Shown here piece after piece: positions 16,855 through 25,975 of a DNA stretch of 58,970 bases. Below the pieces are notes generated by a model. The model saw only the letters and a list, made by a program, of their open reading frames with translations. It ran no database searches and was not told where the DNA came from. Source of the DNA: Deltaproteobacteria bacterium (GTDB lineage Bacteria > Bdellovibrionota > JACOXK01); assembly GCA_016186995.1 (NCBI GenBank), contig JACPKQ010000007.1:116226-175195 (forward strand), written 5' to 3'. A program made the translations under genes and the position numbers. Within the stretch, counting starts at the first letter, position 1; the number at the start of each line of letters is the position of its first letter.

Positions 16855-18551
16855 TAAAGAATCTCCACCTGAGTTGCTCTTAAAATTTCTGCAATGCTTG
16901 TAGAACCTTCAAGTATTTTTTCGATACCACTATCACGGAGTGTGATCATACCTTCGTTGACAGCTTGCTTTTTAATAGTACCGGCATCCATGTTTTTAAG
17001 AACAAGATCTTTAACAGCATCAGACATGATCATCAGTTCGTGGATAGCAGTTCTTCCTTTGTAGCCTTTATTAAGGCAGTCTGAGCAACCTTGAGCTTTG
17101 TAAATAGTATGTTCTGCTGCTTGGGTCTGTGTAATTCCAATTTGATCGAGTTCTTCGTCGAGTGCAGTATGAGGTTGTTTACATGTTTCACACAGTTTTC
17201 GAATCAATCGTTGTGCTAATATGGCTAAGAGAGATGAAGAAACAAGAAAAGGTTCTACACCCATATCAATCAAACGGGTTACAGTTGAAGGGGCATCGTT
17301 GGTGTGAATCGTTGCAAGTACTAAGTGACCTGTGAGAGAGGCTTGGATGGCTATTTCAGCCGTTTCAAGGTCTCTGATTTCTCCAATCATGATAATGTTT
17401 GGATCTTGACGAAGAATGGATCTTAAACCATTTGCAAAAGTCAGATTAATTTTAGGGTTTACCTGAATTTGCCCAACACCCTTCATTTGATATTCCACAG
17501 GATCTTCAATCGTAATAATATTGCGATCAACGGTATTAATTTTTGAAATACCTGCATAAAGCGTAGTACTTTTTCCACTTCCTGTAGGTCCAGTGACAAG
17601 AAAAATGCCGTGATTTTGGTGAATCACTTCGTTGATGTGTCGTAGATTTTGACCAGAAAAACCAAGGTTTTCAAGGGTAATGAGGGTTGTTGTTTTATCT
17701 AAAAGACGCATGACAATTCTTTCACCATGAGAGGTGGGAATGACAGAAAGCCTTACATCAATGTCTTTTCCACCTACCTTAATTCCAATTCTTCCATCTT
17801 GAGGAAGACGCTTTTCAGCAATGTTTAAATTTCCCATAATTTTAATTCTTGAAGCAATACTTCCTTGAAAGCGTTTGGGTGGTTTATAAACCTCATGCAA
17901 AATTCCATCGACCCGAAATCGTACTGAGATATCTCTTTCATAGGGCTCAATGTGAATATCTGTTGCTCCTTCTTTAACAGCTCTAAAAAGAAGAGAGTTC
18001 ACAAGGCGAATAATAGGGGCTTCATCGTCAACATCTAAAAGATCAACAGGTTGATCTAATTCATAACTTAAATCTTCAAGTTCTAAAGCTTGATCTAAAT
18101 CGCTAATTTCACGTTGAGATTTTTTTTCATAAACGCGGTTAATGGCATCTTGTATTTTGTGCGGGGTAGAAATAACAGTTTCTATTTGCGCTCCTAAAAT
18201 GACGCGTATTTCATCCAGTGCTTCAACATTCAGTGGATCGGTTGTGGCTACCCTTACGATATTTCCCTTTTTTTCGATAGGAAGAATCTCATGTCTTTTC
18301 GCAAAAGTGATAGGAAGGTTCATAATGAGAGTGGGATCAATCTCATCACCATTGATTTCTTTTTGAAATGAAATCCCAAGTTGAACAGAAAGAGCTGTGA
18401 GAATATGCTCGACATTCAGATAGTTTTTCTCAATAAGAATCTCACCTAACTTTTTTGAAGAGGTTTTTTGAAGTAACAAAACTTCTTCAAGTTGAGTCTC
18501 TGTCAGGGGTGTGTGTTCAAGCAATATTTGTCCAATCGGTTTTCTTTTCAC
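16854..18551 (-). CDS. gspE: Type II secretion ATPase GspE
   Basis: A 565-residue secretion ATPase. N1/N2 domains (about 1-145) bind GspL; the motor domain has Walker A GPTGSGKS (321-328), the Asp box, Walker B and His box. A four-cysteine zinc element (CETC and CSDC, about 458-498) lies near the C-terminus, typical of GspE and PilB. It powers pseudopilus assembly. The gene overlaps gspD by 1 nt. Confidence 0.94.
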   Translation of the reverse strand: MKRKPIGQILLEHTPLTETQLEEVLLLQKTSSKKLGEILIEKNYLNVEHILTALSVQLGISFQKEINGDEIDPTLIMNLPITFAKRHEILPIEKKGNIVRVATTDPLNVEALDEIRVILGAQIETVISTPHKIQDAINRVYEKKSQREISDLDQALELEDLSYELDQPVDLLDVDDEAPIIRLVNSLLFRAVKEGATDIHIEPYERDISVRFRVDGILHEVYKPPKRFQGSIASRIKIMGNLNIAEKRLPQDGRIGIKVGGKDIDVRLSVIPTSHGERIVMRLLDKTTTLITLENLGFSGQNLRHINEVIHQNHGIFLVTGPTGSGKSTTLYAGISKINTVDRNIITIEDPVEYQMKGVGQIQVNPKINLTFANGLRSILRQDPNIIMIGEIRDLETAEIAIQASLTGHLVLATIHTNDAPSTVTRLIDMGVEPFLVSSSLLAILAQRLIRKLCETCKQPHTALDEELDQIGITQTQAAEHTIYKAQGCSDCLNKGYKGRTAIHELMIMSDAVKDLVLKNMDAGTIKKQAVNEGMITLRDSGIEKILEGSTSIAEILRATQVEIL

Positions 18552-20665
18552 TATTCTCTTTCTTCCTTATCTTCCGGTGGAGTTAAAATAGGAGGATTCA
18601 TCTTATGAATCTGGTCTTTTTTCGTGTCAGCCCCACCAAAGTTTTTCTTAATAAATTCTCTTCTTTCTCCAAGCTTGCGATCAAAAATCTTTCTAAATTC
18701 GGCTGGAGAATCAACAATGTAAGGTGTTAAGAAGAGAAGAAGGCTTGTCTTGTTTGTTGTGCGACTCTTACTTTTAAAGAGCCATCCTAAAAGAGGGATG
18801 TCTCCTAAGAAAGGAATTTTTGATTCCGCTTCAGAAACGTTGTCTCTCATGAGTCCACCAAGAACAACAGTGTCTTCATTGCGAACAACAATTTCATTTT
18901 GCATGAAACGATTAATAGTAGAAACACCTGCCAACCCCTTCACAGCATCAGGAATGTTTTGATTTACATCTTCTATTCTTTGTTCAATTTTAAGTTGAAT
19001 GTATTCATTTGTTTCATTGATACGAGGTGTGATTTTAAGTTCAATTTTAACCTCATCTCTATCAAGAGGTTGTTGTTGTGGGGTGCCAGGTGTTCCAATA
19101 ACGGTTGTTGTTTGACGTGGATACACGGAGCTCGATCGAAAAATAGCCTCTGTATTATCCATGGCAAGAAGTTGGGGTGTTTGAAGAATGTCTGCTTCAT
19201 TTGAGGTTTCTAAATATTTAAGAAGTGCTGTGACTGTTGGAAAAGTAAAGGTTGTTCCTGTAGGGTTTGTAATAGTATAAGTTCCACCACTTCTTCCAAT
19301 AACGACACCCCCTCTAAGACTTGCAGGGTTCATAAGAAAGTTAGCAAGATCTTCTGTGATAAGGCCAACACCTGCAACAGCCCCACCACCTATAGGAAGA
19401 CCTGTGTTGTAAGAAAGCCCCCTCGATTTTGTTTTATCGAGAGAAAGATCAGCAATAACAGCTTCAACATAAACTTGTTTTCTTTGAACATCCAAGCCTT
19501 TAATAATTTCTAATAGTTGAGAATAATCTGAAGCGGTTGCTGTAATAATAAGAGAGTTCGTAGCATCATCTGCCGAAATTTGTACATCTCCTTTAAAAAT
19601 AGGATTTGTAGGTTCACTTTGGCCTCCTCCTGGAAAGGGAGCTCCTCTTGTGTTTCGAAGTTGTTGTTGCTGATCTTGAGCTTTTCTTAAAATGGGAGTC
19701 AAACTTTTTTCAACTTCTTTGGCGACGGCATTTTTGAAATAGTAAATATGAACTTGTCCTGAAACCCCGCCTGACTCAACATCTAATTTTTGAATCATTT
19801 CTTCAATACGTTGAAAACCCTCTTGGTTAGCAAAAACAATAAGGGTGTTTGTGCGCTGATCAGGTACTATTTTTTTAATCACAGCGCCACTTCGAGGATC
19901 AAAATCTGGAACAGTTCTTCCTCGATATGTTCTTACAGTGGGAGCTTGAGCTTCAGTTACATCAAATATTTTTTCAAGTTGATCTGCTATTTCAGAAGCG
20001 TTGGCGTGTTTAATTTCAATGGATCTCATTTTGACTTCATGTGTTTTTTGATCCAGAAGATGAATCATTTCCATGATTCGATTCACTGCTGTTCCAGGAC
20101 CTGTGATGAAAAGAGAGTTCGTTGATTCATAAGCGACAATTCGAGTACTGGAAGGGCTCGCAAAACGTGGGTTAGGGCCTCCTCCCATAATAGTTTCTAA
20201 TGTGAGCTCTATTTCTTTAGCGTTAATATGTTTAACGTGGTAAATGCGGGTAACATAAGTATCTGCATCAGGAACATCATCTTGTTTATAGGGCTTCACT
20301 CCTTGTCCCAAAGCATCACTTACAGAAACAATTTTTAAAAACTTTCCTGAAGGAATAATGGTGAGGCCCTTCATTTCAAGAGCGGTCAAGAAAACTCTGT
20401 AAGCTTCTTCAACTGTCATTTCTTCAGGGGCCAAAATAGTAATGGTTGGACCTTCCCCCGGTTTAGCACCAAATCGTGAAGGGCCTGAAGCTGCGCCTCC
20501 CAATACTCCCGGATCAAAGATAAAATTGCGTCCTGTAATTCGGTTCATGTGTTCAACAAGCTTTTTAAGTGTTGTGTTTGGAAAGTTCATTCTCACCGCA
20601 TGGGCTTCAGAAAATAGAAAGAAGATAAAAAAGAATGTAAAAAATAATTTCATTTTTTGGTTCAT
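18551..20665 (-). CDS. gspD: Type II secretion outer-membrane secretin GspD
   Basis: A 704-residue secretin with a signal peptide (about 1-23), periplasmic N0-N3 domains (about 25-330) and a C-terminal secretin domain (about 390-650, starting VYVEAVIADLSLDKTKSRG and including VPVLGDIPLLGWLF-like FLGDIPLLGWLFKSK). It forms the outer-membrane channel. It lies 12 nt after gspC. No pilotin gene is seen nearby. The tail (IHKMNPPILTPPEDKEERE) is short and charged. Confidence 0.94.
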   Translation of the reverse strand: MNQKMKLFFTFFFIFFLFSEAHAVRMNFPNTTLKKLVEHMNRITGRNFIFDPGVLGGAASGPSRFGAKPGEGPTITILAPEEMTVEEAYRVFLTALEMKGLTIIPSGKFLKIVSVSDALGQGVKPYKQDDVPDADTYVTRIYHVKHINAKEIELTLETIMGGGPNPRFASPSSTRIVAYESTNSLFITGPGTAVNRIMEMIHLLDQKTHEVKMRSIEIKHANASEIADQLEKIFDVTEAQAPTVRTYRGRTVPDFDPRSGAVIKKIVPDQRTNTLIVFANQEGFQRIEEMIQKLDVESGGVSGQVHIYYFKNAVAKEVEKSLTPILRKAQDQQQQLRNTRGAPFPGGGQSEPTNPIFKGDVQISADDATNSLIITATASDYSQLLEIIKGLDVQRKQVYVEAVIADLSLDKTKSRGLSYNTGLPIGGGAVAGVGLITEDLANFLMNPASLRGGVVIGRSGGTYTITNPTGTTFTFPTVTALLKYLETSNEADILQTPQLLAMDNTEAIFRSSSVYPRQTTTVIGTPGTPQQQPLDRDEVKIELKITPRINETNEYIQLKIEQRIEDVNQNIPDAVKGLAGVSTINRFMQNEIVVRNEDTVVLGGLMRDNVSEAESKIPFLGDIPLLGWLFKSKSRTTNKTSLLLFLTPYIVDSPAEFRKIFDRKLGERREFIKKNFGGADTKKDQIHKMNPPILTPPEDKEERE

Positions 20666-20677
20666 AGTAACTCTCCT

Positions 20678-21601
20678 CTATTTAACGACATATGTTTTTG
20701 TTATTCTCTGCCCATTTCTAATGACAGTGAGTGTGACAGGTTGAGAAATTTGATCGATATTACTTCTCAACTGTTCAAATAAAGCAGTACCTGCTTTAAG
20801 ACTGTCAATTTTTTGTCCGTTTACTTCTTCTAAAATATCATCTCTTTGAATATCAAGATTTTCATAAAAGCTTCCAGGTCGAACAGAAGTAATACGAACT
20901 CCAACAATTCTTCCCCCCACCACTTCAAAGCGAGAAGAAGCATCTGTTATTGTTTTTGCAATGTTGTCTTTATCGAGAGCTGTTCGAATCATAGTGCGAT
21001 CAATCTCTTGAGTATGTCCACCAAGTGTTTGAATGCCAGGGCCGGCAGGGGCTCCAACGCCGAGAGTAGGCTCTCCTATTTCTTCAACTGGCATGGCCAA
21101 GTATTCATAACCTTGAGTTTGAGTATTGAGGAGATAAATGCGATCATATTCTATTTTTAAAATTTTAGCTGCATTGTTTAAAATCATAGAATCTTTTTGA
21201 ACAGTAATAGATTCTTTTTCTCCTTGAGGAAGGATATCGGCAATTGATTTTGAAAGGTCATCGAAAACGATGGTTCCATCAAGTTTAATTTTAAACTGAG
21301 TGGGCGTTGCTGTTGCAAAACTATCTGCTCCGTCTTGCACTTGCCCTCTATAAGTAGGGTTAAAAATATTAAAACTTAAAATTCTATTTGTATTGGGTGG
21401 ACGAAGGGGAGGGAGTTCTCTTTTTACTTTTTGAACACGGACTAAAGGTGTCATGGCATGATCGATATAAGTTACAAAAATATCTGAAATTGTTTTTGCA
21501 AAGAAGCTCAAGAGAACAACATGGAAAACCCATCGGTATCTTTTGATATTTTTCCATTGGAAATTGCGAATGGAATTTAAAAGAGTTTTAAAGTCCGCCA
21601 T
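20678..21601 (-). CDS. gspC: Type II secretion protein GspC with PDZ domain
   Basis: A 307-residue protein with a short cytoplasmic start, one membrane helix (about 24-45), the homology-region domain (about 65-160, LSFNIFNPTYRGQ) and a C-terminal PDZ domain (about 215-305, RPGSFYENLDIQRDDILEEVNGQKI). GspC couples the inner-membrane platform to secretin GspD. It is the first gene of the operon. A candidate sigma-70 promoter lies 76-105 bp upstream. Confidence 0.88.
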   Translation of the reverse strand: MADFKTLLNSIRNFQWKNIKRYRWVFHVVLLSFFAKTISDIFVTYIDHAMTPLVRVQKVKRELPPLRPPNTNRILSFNIFNPTYRGQVQDGADSFATATPTQFKIKLDGTIVFDDLSKSIADILPQGEKESITVQKDSMILNNAAKILKIEYDRIYLLNTQTQGYEYLAMPVEEIGEPTLGVGAPAGPGIQTLGGHTQEIDRTMIRTALDKDNIAKTITDASSRFEVVGGRIVGVRITSVRPGSFYENLDIQRDDILEEVNGQKIDSLKAGTALFEQLRSNIDQISQPVTLTVIRNGQRITKTYVVK

Positions 21602-21676
21602 ACTTCTATTATGGCTATAATACGGATGAGTGGCAAACCCGTTTTAACATAAAAAAGTTAAGTTATTTTAATATGT

Positions 21677-21706
21677 TATCTACTTTTCAGAAACTGTGTC
21701 TGTCAA
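21677..21706 (-). promoter_or_regulatory. Candidate promoter of the gsp operon
   Basis: Read leftward, a perfect -35 TTGACA (complement of 21,701-21,706) is followed after 18 bp by TAGATA (complement of 21,677-21,682). The -10 box is weak. It is the best match upstream of gspC. Confidence 0.4.
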
Positions 21707-21760
21707 GAAACTGAACTCTTAAAGTGACATTTTGTCAAAAATCATTGTTATCGACTCAAT

Positions 21761-21826
21761 GTCATTCCTGCCCTGGGTTCCGTCCTCTGGGGGAGACACC
21801 TCCCAGGACAGGCTCCGGCAGGAATC
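21761..21826. repeat. Family A palindromic repeat, intergenic copy
   Basis: Begins GTCATTCCTGCC and ends GGCAGGAATC: arms ATTCCTGCC (21,764-21,772) and GGCAGGAAT (21,817-21,825) pair perfectly. An inner imperfect stem is built on GTCCTCTGGG and CCCAGGAC. It is a long version of the GTCATYCC...GGRATC repeat that recurs in this window both between and within genes. Confidence 0.8.
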
Positions 21827-21996
21827 TTAAAACTTAAAGTTAGATTGAAGTAGTGCATATTTGAACGGACTGTGACGTATGCACATCGACTTCAACTTTT
21901 ATTGATTCAAAAAAAGCGGAAAGAGACACCGACATTTTTTCTTAAACAACATCGATGTCCAAAAATATTGACGCTGATCAAATTGTCTTAATATAA

Positions 21997-22410
21997 CTAC
22001 TTAACTCTTATTTTCTGAAGAGTTTCTTCCAGATCTTGTCTAAATTTCTTATAAGTAGGCCCTTCTATAAAGTCTTGATGACTCTTCCTAAAAATTTCGT
22101 CTAGCTCTTTTTCAAAAGCATCTAAATCAAACTTGTCATTTGATGTTGTTTTATTAAAGACATGGTTTAAAATTTCATTTGCAGTTTCTTCTATAGTTTT
22201 CTTTTTTAACTCAGCTTTAATTTCTTCAGGTGAGAGGCCCAACTTAAGTGCTTCAATCACATAGGGGCGACATGCATCAAATGACCCACAAGATCTAAGT
22301 TGAGCTTTGATTTCCATGACATCATGGGTTTTTTGACCAATATATGACCTATCGGCTGCAAAACCTGTCATTGAAAAAAGCATAAATACAATTAATAATT
22401 TAAATTTCAT
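21997..22410 (-). CDS. Small secreted protein of unknown function
   Basis: A 137-residue protein with a clear signal peptide (MKFKLLIVFMLFSMTGFA, cleavage after FAA). The mature part is helical and charged, with two cysteines (SCGSFDAC) spaced to form a disulfide. A strong AGGAGGG site lies before the ATG, so translation is likely efficient. No family recognised. It is isolated between gene-poor stretches. Confidence 0.65.
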   Translation of the reverse strand: MKFKLLIVFMLFSMTGFAADRSYIGQKTHDVMEIKAQLRSCGSFDACRPYVIEALKLGLSPEEIKAELKKKTIEETANEILNHVFNKTTSNDKFDLDAFEKELDEIFRKSHQDFIEGPTYKKFRQDLEETLQKIRVK

Positions 22411-22747
22411 ACTTCCCTCCTAATCGGAGCATCGATATCACAGGTAATATTGAACTTCAATGACCTATATCTTAATACCGTTCATGCTCCAAACGATCCT
22501 GTGCAGCAGATTGGAGGGCAAAATAGCCGGAAAGCGTCTATTTGAGATGTGATTGACGCGGAGCTAAAAGAGCTAAAATTCACTATAACTGCCATATTTG
22601 AAGTAGAAATAGATGGCGTATGAAGTAGATAGTGGCGTTTTTACTGTATTTTTAGCCTTTCAGGATATTTTACAGCGTATCTACTTCCTTTCAATAACAC
22701 CCAAATTAGCACTTGCTATGATTTATCATTTTTGATAACATATATTT
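22411..22747. other. Gene-free stretch before the toxin-antitoxin genes
   Basis: About 337 bp with no convincing gene. Two dyads are visible: GAAGTAGATA (22,622-22,631) with TATCTACTTC (22,678-22,687), and the shorter palindrome at 22,723-22,738 next to the toxin gene. The region presumably holds divergent promoters for the flanking genes. Confidence 0.5.
22723..22738 (+). promoter_or_regulatory. Palindrome in front of the toxin gene
   Basis: TTATCATTTTTGATAA, arms TTATCA and TGATAA, sits 9 bp before the toxin ATG. HigA-type antitoxins bind short palindromes over their own promoter, so this is a candidate autoregulatory operator. Confidence 0.45.
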
Positions 22748-23038
22748 ATGTGGGTGATCCAGGAAAGTCCGGAAGTATACTTTGAGCTTATAGAAGCTCC
22801 TGAACTTGTTCAAAAGAAATATATTATTTGGAAAGGCATGGTAAAGCAAAATGGTCCTTTCTTGCCGGGTAAAGGGTGGGGACTTGAAAAACTTTCTGGC
22901 CCACTTCAAGGTTTTTATGCTGCAAGACTTAATAAAAAATGGAGAGTTATTTTTGAAATTTCAGGGAAAATAAAGGTGGTGGGTGTTAGATCCATAACCC
23001 CTCATCTCTATAAGAAAGTTACAAGAAAGCTTAAATAA
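22748..23038 (+). CDS. higB: HigB/RelE-like toxin
   Basis: A 96-residue RelE/ParE-superfamily protein. The typical features are a LEKLSGPLQGFYAARLNKKWRVIFEI central strand pair with conserved Arg residues and a C-terminal SITPHLYKK basic strand. Such toxins cleave mRNA on the ribosome. It is paired with an XRE antitoxin gene 12 nt downstream, the HigBA order (toxin first). No independent RBS is obvious before the ATG. Confidence 0.8.
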   Translation: MWVIQESPEVYFELIEAPELVQKKYIIWKGMVKQNGPFLPGKGWGLEKLSGPLQGFYAARLNKKWRVIFEISGKIKVVGVRSITPHLYKKVTRKLK

Positions 23039-23050
23039 AAGGAGGATGAT

Positions 23051-23404
23051 ATGAAATTAGAATTGCCAGAAAAGGCTATTAAAGAAATTAAAGCTATTTT
23101 AGCTAAATATCATGCTAAATACTATAATCCACGCGTGGTAGCAGAAGTGCTAAGCCGATCTCAAAGGGTACCAGACGTAAAATTGAAAGATTTATCAAGA
23201 TTTTTAGATATTAAAGTTAAATCTTCTGATTATTTAAAGGAGCAACGAAAAAGAATGGGGTTTACATTAGCAAAATTGAGCGCTTTAACAGGCATTGCCG
23301 TTTCTAACCTTTCTGCATTAGAATCTGGAAAACGCTCACTTGGAGTCATCACGGCGAAAAAATTAGCAAAGGCATTGAAAATTCATTATAAAGCCCTTAT
23401 TTGA
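23051..23404 (+). CDS. higA: HigA-like antitoxin with XRE helix-turn-helix
   Basis: A 117-residue protein. The C-terminal half (about 60-115) is a Cro/C1-type helix-turn-helix (LKEQRKRMGFTLAKLSALTGIAVSNLSALESGKRSLGVITAKKLAKAL). The N-terminal half is a helical segment likely to bind the toxin. A strong AAGGAGG site precedes the ATG, so antitoxin should be made in excess. Together with the toxin gene this is a complete type II module, usually mobile or stress-linked. Confidence 0.82.
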   Translation: MKLELPEKAIKEIKAILAKYHAKYYNPRVVAEVLSRSQRVPDVKLKDLSRFLDIKVKSSDYLKEQRKRMGFTLAKLSALTGIAVSNLSALESGKRSLGVITAKKLAKALKIHYKALI

Positions 23405-23409
23405 TTTGT

Positions 23410-23790
23410 ATGCTTCATCACATTGAAATTTATGTTTCTAATTTAGAGAAGTCCATAAAATTTTGGGGGTGGTTTTTAAAAAAATTGAATTATAAAAAAT
23501 TTCAAAAATGGGATGAAGGTATAAGTTGGAAAAAAGGGGAAACTTATTTGGTGTTTGTTCAAACGAAAAAGAAATATCTTGATATTTCTTATCATAGGTG
23601 TCGTGTTGGTTTAAATCACTTAGCTTTTCATGCTTCCTCAAAAAGAGCTGTTGATGAAATGATAAAAAGCTTAGAGAAAAGAAATATCAAAATTCTCTAC
23701 CCAGATAAACATCCTCATGCCGGCGGCTCCCAATATTATGGGGTCTTCTTTGAAGATCCAGACCGAATTAAGGTAGAGTTTTGCATCTAA
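23410..23790 (+). CDS. VOC-superfamily (glyoxalase-like) protein
   Basis: A 126-residue protein with two beta-alpha-beta-beta-beta modules. MLHHIEIYV opens the first, NHLAFHA the second and RIKVEFCI closes it. His3/His4, His in the second module and the final Glu are placed as VOC metal ligands. Substrate unknown; related small proteins act in glyoxal detoxification or antibiotic resistance. ATG at 23,410 is preferred over the TTG at 23,401. It lies 5 nt after the antitoxin stop, perhaps cotranscribed. Confidence 0.75.
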   Translation: MLHHIEIYVSNLEKSIKFWGWFLKKLNYKKFQKWDEGISWKKGETYLVFVQTKKKYLDISYHRCRVGLNHLAFHASSKRAVDEMIKSLEKRNIKILYPDKHPHAGGSQYYGVFFEDPDRIKVEFCI

Positions 23791-24220
23791 TTTTAGCATC
23801 GATAATAACATTCTTACCACTCAATGTTTTGTCTTTAAAACATCCTGTTTTTAAGGAGACAATTTTTTTCTATCCTTCAATAACTGCCTTTTCGACGGCT
23901 ATTATATGCACTTCAAGTGTTAGAACGATCGGCCTAGACTTTGGAATGGGAACGATATTCAAGGTTACATCTTAGGAACGACTTTTTGTGAGATCATCGC
24001 TTTCGGAAAATAATTTTACTTTTCAAAAATTTACTACACACTTGAGAAAATATCGTGAAAAGTTTCTCACTTTAAAATCATATTCTTCAGGATATTACTC
24101 ATGAAAAGTCGTTTTGAGATGAAAACTGCGTTGTATTATCATTATAAAATAGTCCAAAAATTTTCCGCTTGTAAAAAAAAAGATTAGATGATACATACAA
24201 TGAAACTGAAAGGAGGTTCT
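23791..24220. other. Gene-poor stretch with possible decayed sequence
   Basis: About 430 bp without a complete gene. A plus-strand open frame of 64 codons (23,781-23,975) overlaps the VOC gene and does not look protein-like. The complement of about 23,880-23,970 reads as a protein-like stretch (NIVPIPKSRPIVLTLEVHI) bounded by stops, which may be a decayed gene remnant. Nothing can be named. Confidence 0.35.
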
Positions 24221-24568
24221 ATGAAAAGTATAATAGGTGTAACTTTTATATTTGTTTTTGCGTTCGCAATGACGGTGGATGCAAGTGATTATTGCCAGGC
24301 TCGCCAAAAGTTAGAGGCGCAGATTGCACTTGGTAAGGTATTAGGATTAAAAACAAGTGATGTCAGAGTTGTTCACTTTGAACCTGGTGTGTGGACGATG
24401 GGCATGGAAAATAGTGTAGGTTTTGATAGGGTCACAGTTGCAGCATGGACAACAGATCCCGCACTAGACCTAGACGTTACTGTTCGTAAGGTATATGACG
24501 TTTTTGCGACGCAACTTGGAGTATCCGCTGATTGCAAAATAACTGGCATTGAATTACGCGGCGAATAG
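24221..24568 (+). CDS. Small secreted protein of unknown function
   Basis: A 115-residue protein starting at the ATG at 24,221, 4 nt after AGGAGG; an upstream in-frame ATG at 24,188 is not supported. It has a signal peptide (MKSIIGVTFIFVFAFAMTVDA) and a mature domain with two cysteines (near DYCQAR and ADCKITG) that could form a disulfide. No family recognised. It is isolated between gene-poor DNA and a convergent NHL-repeat gene. Confidence 0.6.
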   Translation: MKSIIGVTFIFVFAFAMTVDASDYCQARQKLEAQIALGKVLGLKTSDVRVVHFEPGVWTMGMENSVGFDRVTVAAWTTDPALDLDVTVRKVYDVFATQLGVSADCKITGIELRGE

Positions 24569-24630
24569 CTATCATAATAAAAAATCAGAATTGAGATAAG
24601 TCCCTCAAGAACTCATAAATGAGGGGGTAG

Positions 24631-24661
24631 ATTAGGTACCCCCTGCCTTCGCAGGGATGAC
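24631..24661. repeat. Family A repeat, intergenic copy
   Basis: Read on the minus strand it begins GTCATCCCTGCG and continues to a CCTAAT end: arms CCCTGC and GCAGGG. It is an intergenic copy of family A, between two convergent genes, next to a GGGGGTA/TACCCCC stem. Confidence 0.65.
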
Positions 24662-24695
24662 CCTTTAATTCAACATGTTTTAAAGCCTAGATTAC

Positions 24696-25955
24696 CTACC
24701 GGTCTTCAAATCTTAAAATTCGATTATTGACGGAGTCGGCTATAAGAAGGTGAGAAGGGTTCAGATAAACTCCACCAGGTGAGTTTAAGGTGTTGTTAGC
24801 GGGTATTTTTGCTTGATTAGCTTGGTTATTGGTAAAATTAGTTTGCCCTAAAACAACACTTGCATTGGGGCCGGCGGCCACAGCTGTGGTAGGTATAACA
24901 TTATAAAGTAAAACTCTATTATTTCCTTTATCTGCCACAATCACATTGTTGGTAGAGCCATTAGAGCTTACAGATACAGGATTATTCAGTGTTGCTTGTG
25001 TAGAGCCTGAAGCAATTGCTGTAAAGCTTGTTTGTCCAATAACACTTAAAGCACCTGGATCGTTGCCTGAAACTTTTGAGTTAAAAACAAGAACTCTGTT
25101 ATTGCCACTATCAGCTACTAAAAGATAATTGCTTGTGATCCACAGTCCTGTTGGGGTATTGAAAGATTGAGAACCATTGGTATTGAGTTGCCCACCATGG
25201 TTTGCAGCAATTGTTTTAAAATTTGTTTGACCCACGACATTATTTGCTTGAGCATGATTTGAAGTAGGTACACTATTAAAAACCAAAATTCTATGATTGC
25301 CACTATCAACAATAAACATTTTTCCATTGGTTGGGTCTACAAAAACAGCAGTGGGTTGATTAAGGCTCGCATTATCTGCAAGATCGGTTGCAGGGGAAGT
25401 TGAACGTTTATTATTAGCTGTATTTGTTGTAAGATTAGGTTGTCCCACAACAACGCTTGCGTTAGAACCGCTTGTTGTTGGAATCGTATTCCAAATAAGA
25501 ACTCTATTATTGGCAGTGTCTGGAACATAAAGTTTTGTTCCATCACTAAAAATACCAACATGAGATTGATTGTTAAGAAAACTTAAACCATTGGCTACAA
25601 CTGTTGTTCCATTGGCATTGGATCCATTTGTTGTAAATCCTGTTTGGCCAACTACAACATTGGCATTAGTGCCACTGTTTAAAGGAAAGAAATTATAAAT
25701 AAGTACTCTGTGAGAGCCACTGTCAGCAATCAAAAGCCTTATATTATCGAAATAAATTCCGTTAGGAAAATTAAGGCCGGAAGCCGCTGTTACAGAGCTT
25801 ACTGTTTGAAAATTAGACTGGCCAATAACTAAAGTAGCATTGGCATTATTGGCAAGGCTTCCAGAGTTTGAGTTAATGAGATCCCATACCTTACCACATT
25901 GGGTGAGAATGGCTAAAAAACTTAATACAACCAGTACAGATTTAATGTATTTCAT
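24696..25955 (-). CDS. NHL-repeat beta-propeller lipoprotein
   Basis: A 419-residue protein with a lipoprotein signal (LAILTQC, Cys20). It then has six repeats, each with a VxGQxxF strand followed by an ADSGNNRVLVFN-like strand, predicting a six-bladed NHL propeller exposed on the cell surface or in the periplasm. The linkers are Asn/Thr/Ser-rich. NHL propellers bind proteins, glycans or RNA; no partner can be named. It is downstream of the two-component genes on the same strand with a 20-nt gap, so it may be cotranscribed with them. Confidence 0.85.
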   Translation of the reverse strand: MKYIKSVLVVLSFLAILTQCGKVWDLINSNSGSLANNANATLVIGQSNFQTVSSVTAASGLNFPNGIYFDNIRLLIADSGSHRVLIYNFFPLNSGTNANVVVGQTGFTTNGSNANGTTVVANGLSFLNNQSHVGIFSDGTKLYVPDTANNRVLIWNTIPTTSGSNASVVVGQPNLTTNTANNKRSTSPATDLADNASLNQPTAVFVDPTNGKMFIVDSGNHRILVFNSVPTSNHAQANNVVGQTNFKTIAANHGGQLNTNGSQSFNTPTGLWITSNYLLVADSGNNRVLVFNSKVSGNDPGALSVIGQTSFTAIASGSTQATLNNPVSVSSNGSTNNVIVADKGNNRVLLYNVIPTTAVAAGPNASVVLGQTNFTNNQANQAKIPANNTLNSPGGVYLNPSHLLIADSVNNRILRFEDR

Positions 25956-25975
25956 ACCACTATATTATCGGTCTT

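Larger units (their letters stand above)
21602..21996. other. Gene-free stretch upstream of gspC
   Basis: About 395 bp without a convincing gene. It holds the candidate gsp promoter, a TGACAaaaTGTCA dyad near 21,730, and one complete family A repeat (21,761-21,826). The rest shows no protein-like frame and no recognisable RNA gene. Confidence 0.6.

Noticed and set aside
23880-23970. Protein-like stretch on the minus strand (NIVPIPKSRPIVLTLEVHI)
   Set aside because: Only about 31 codons between stops and no recognisable family. Kept as a possible relic in the gap entry, not called a gene.
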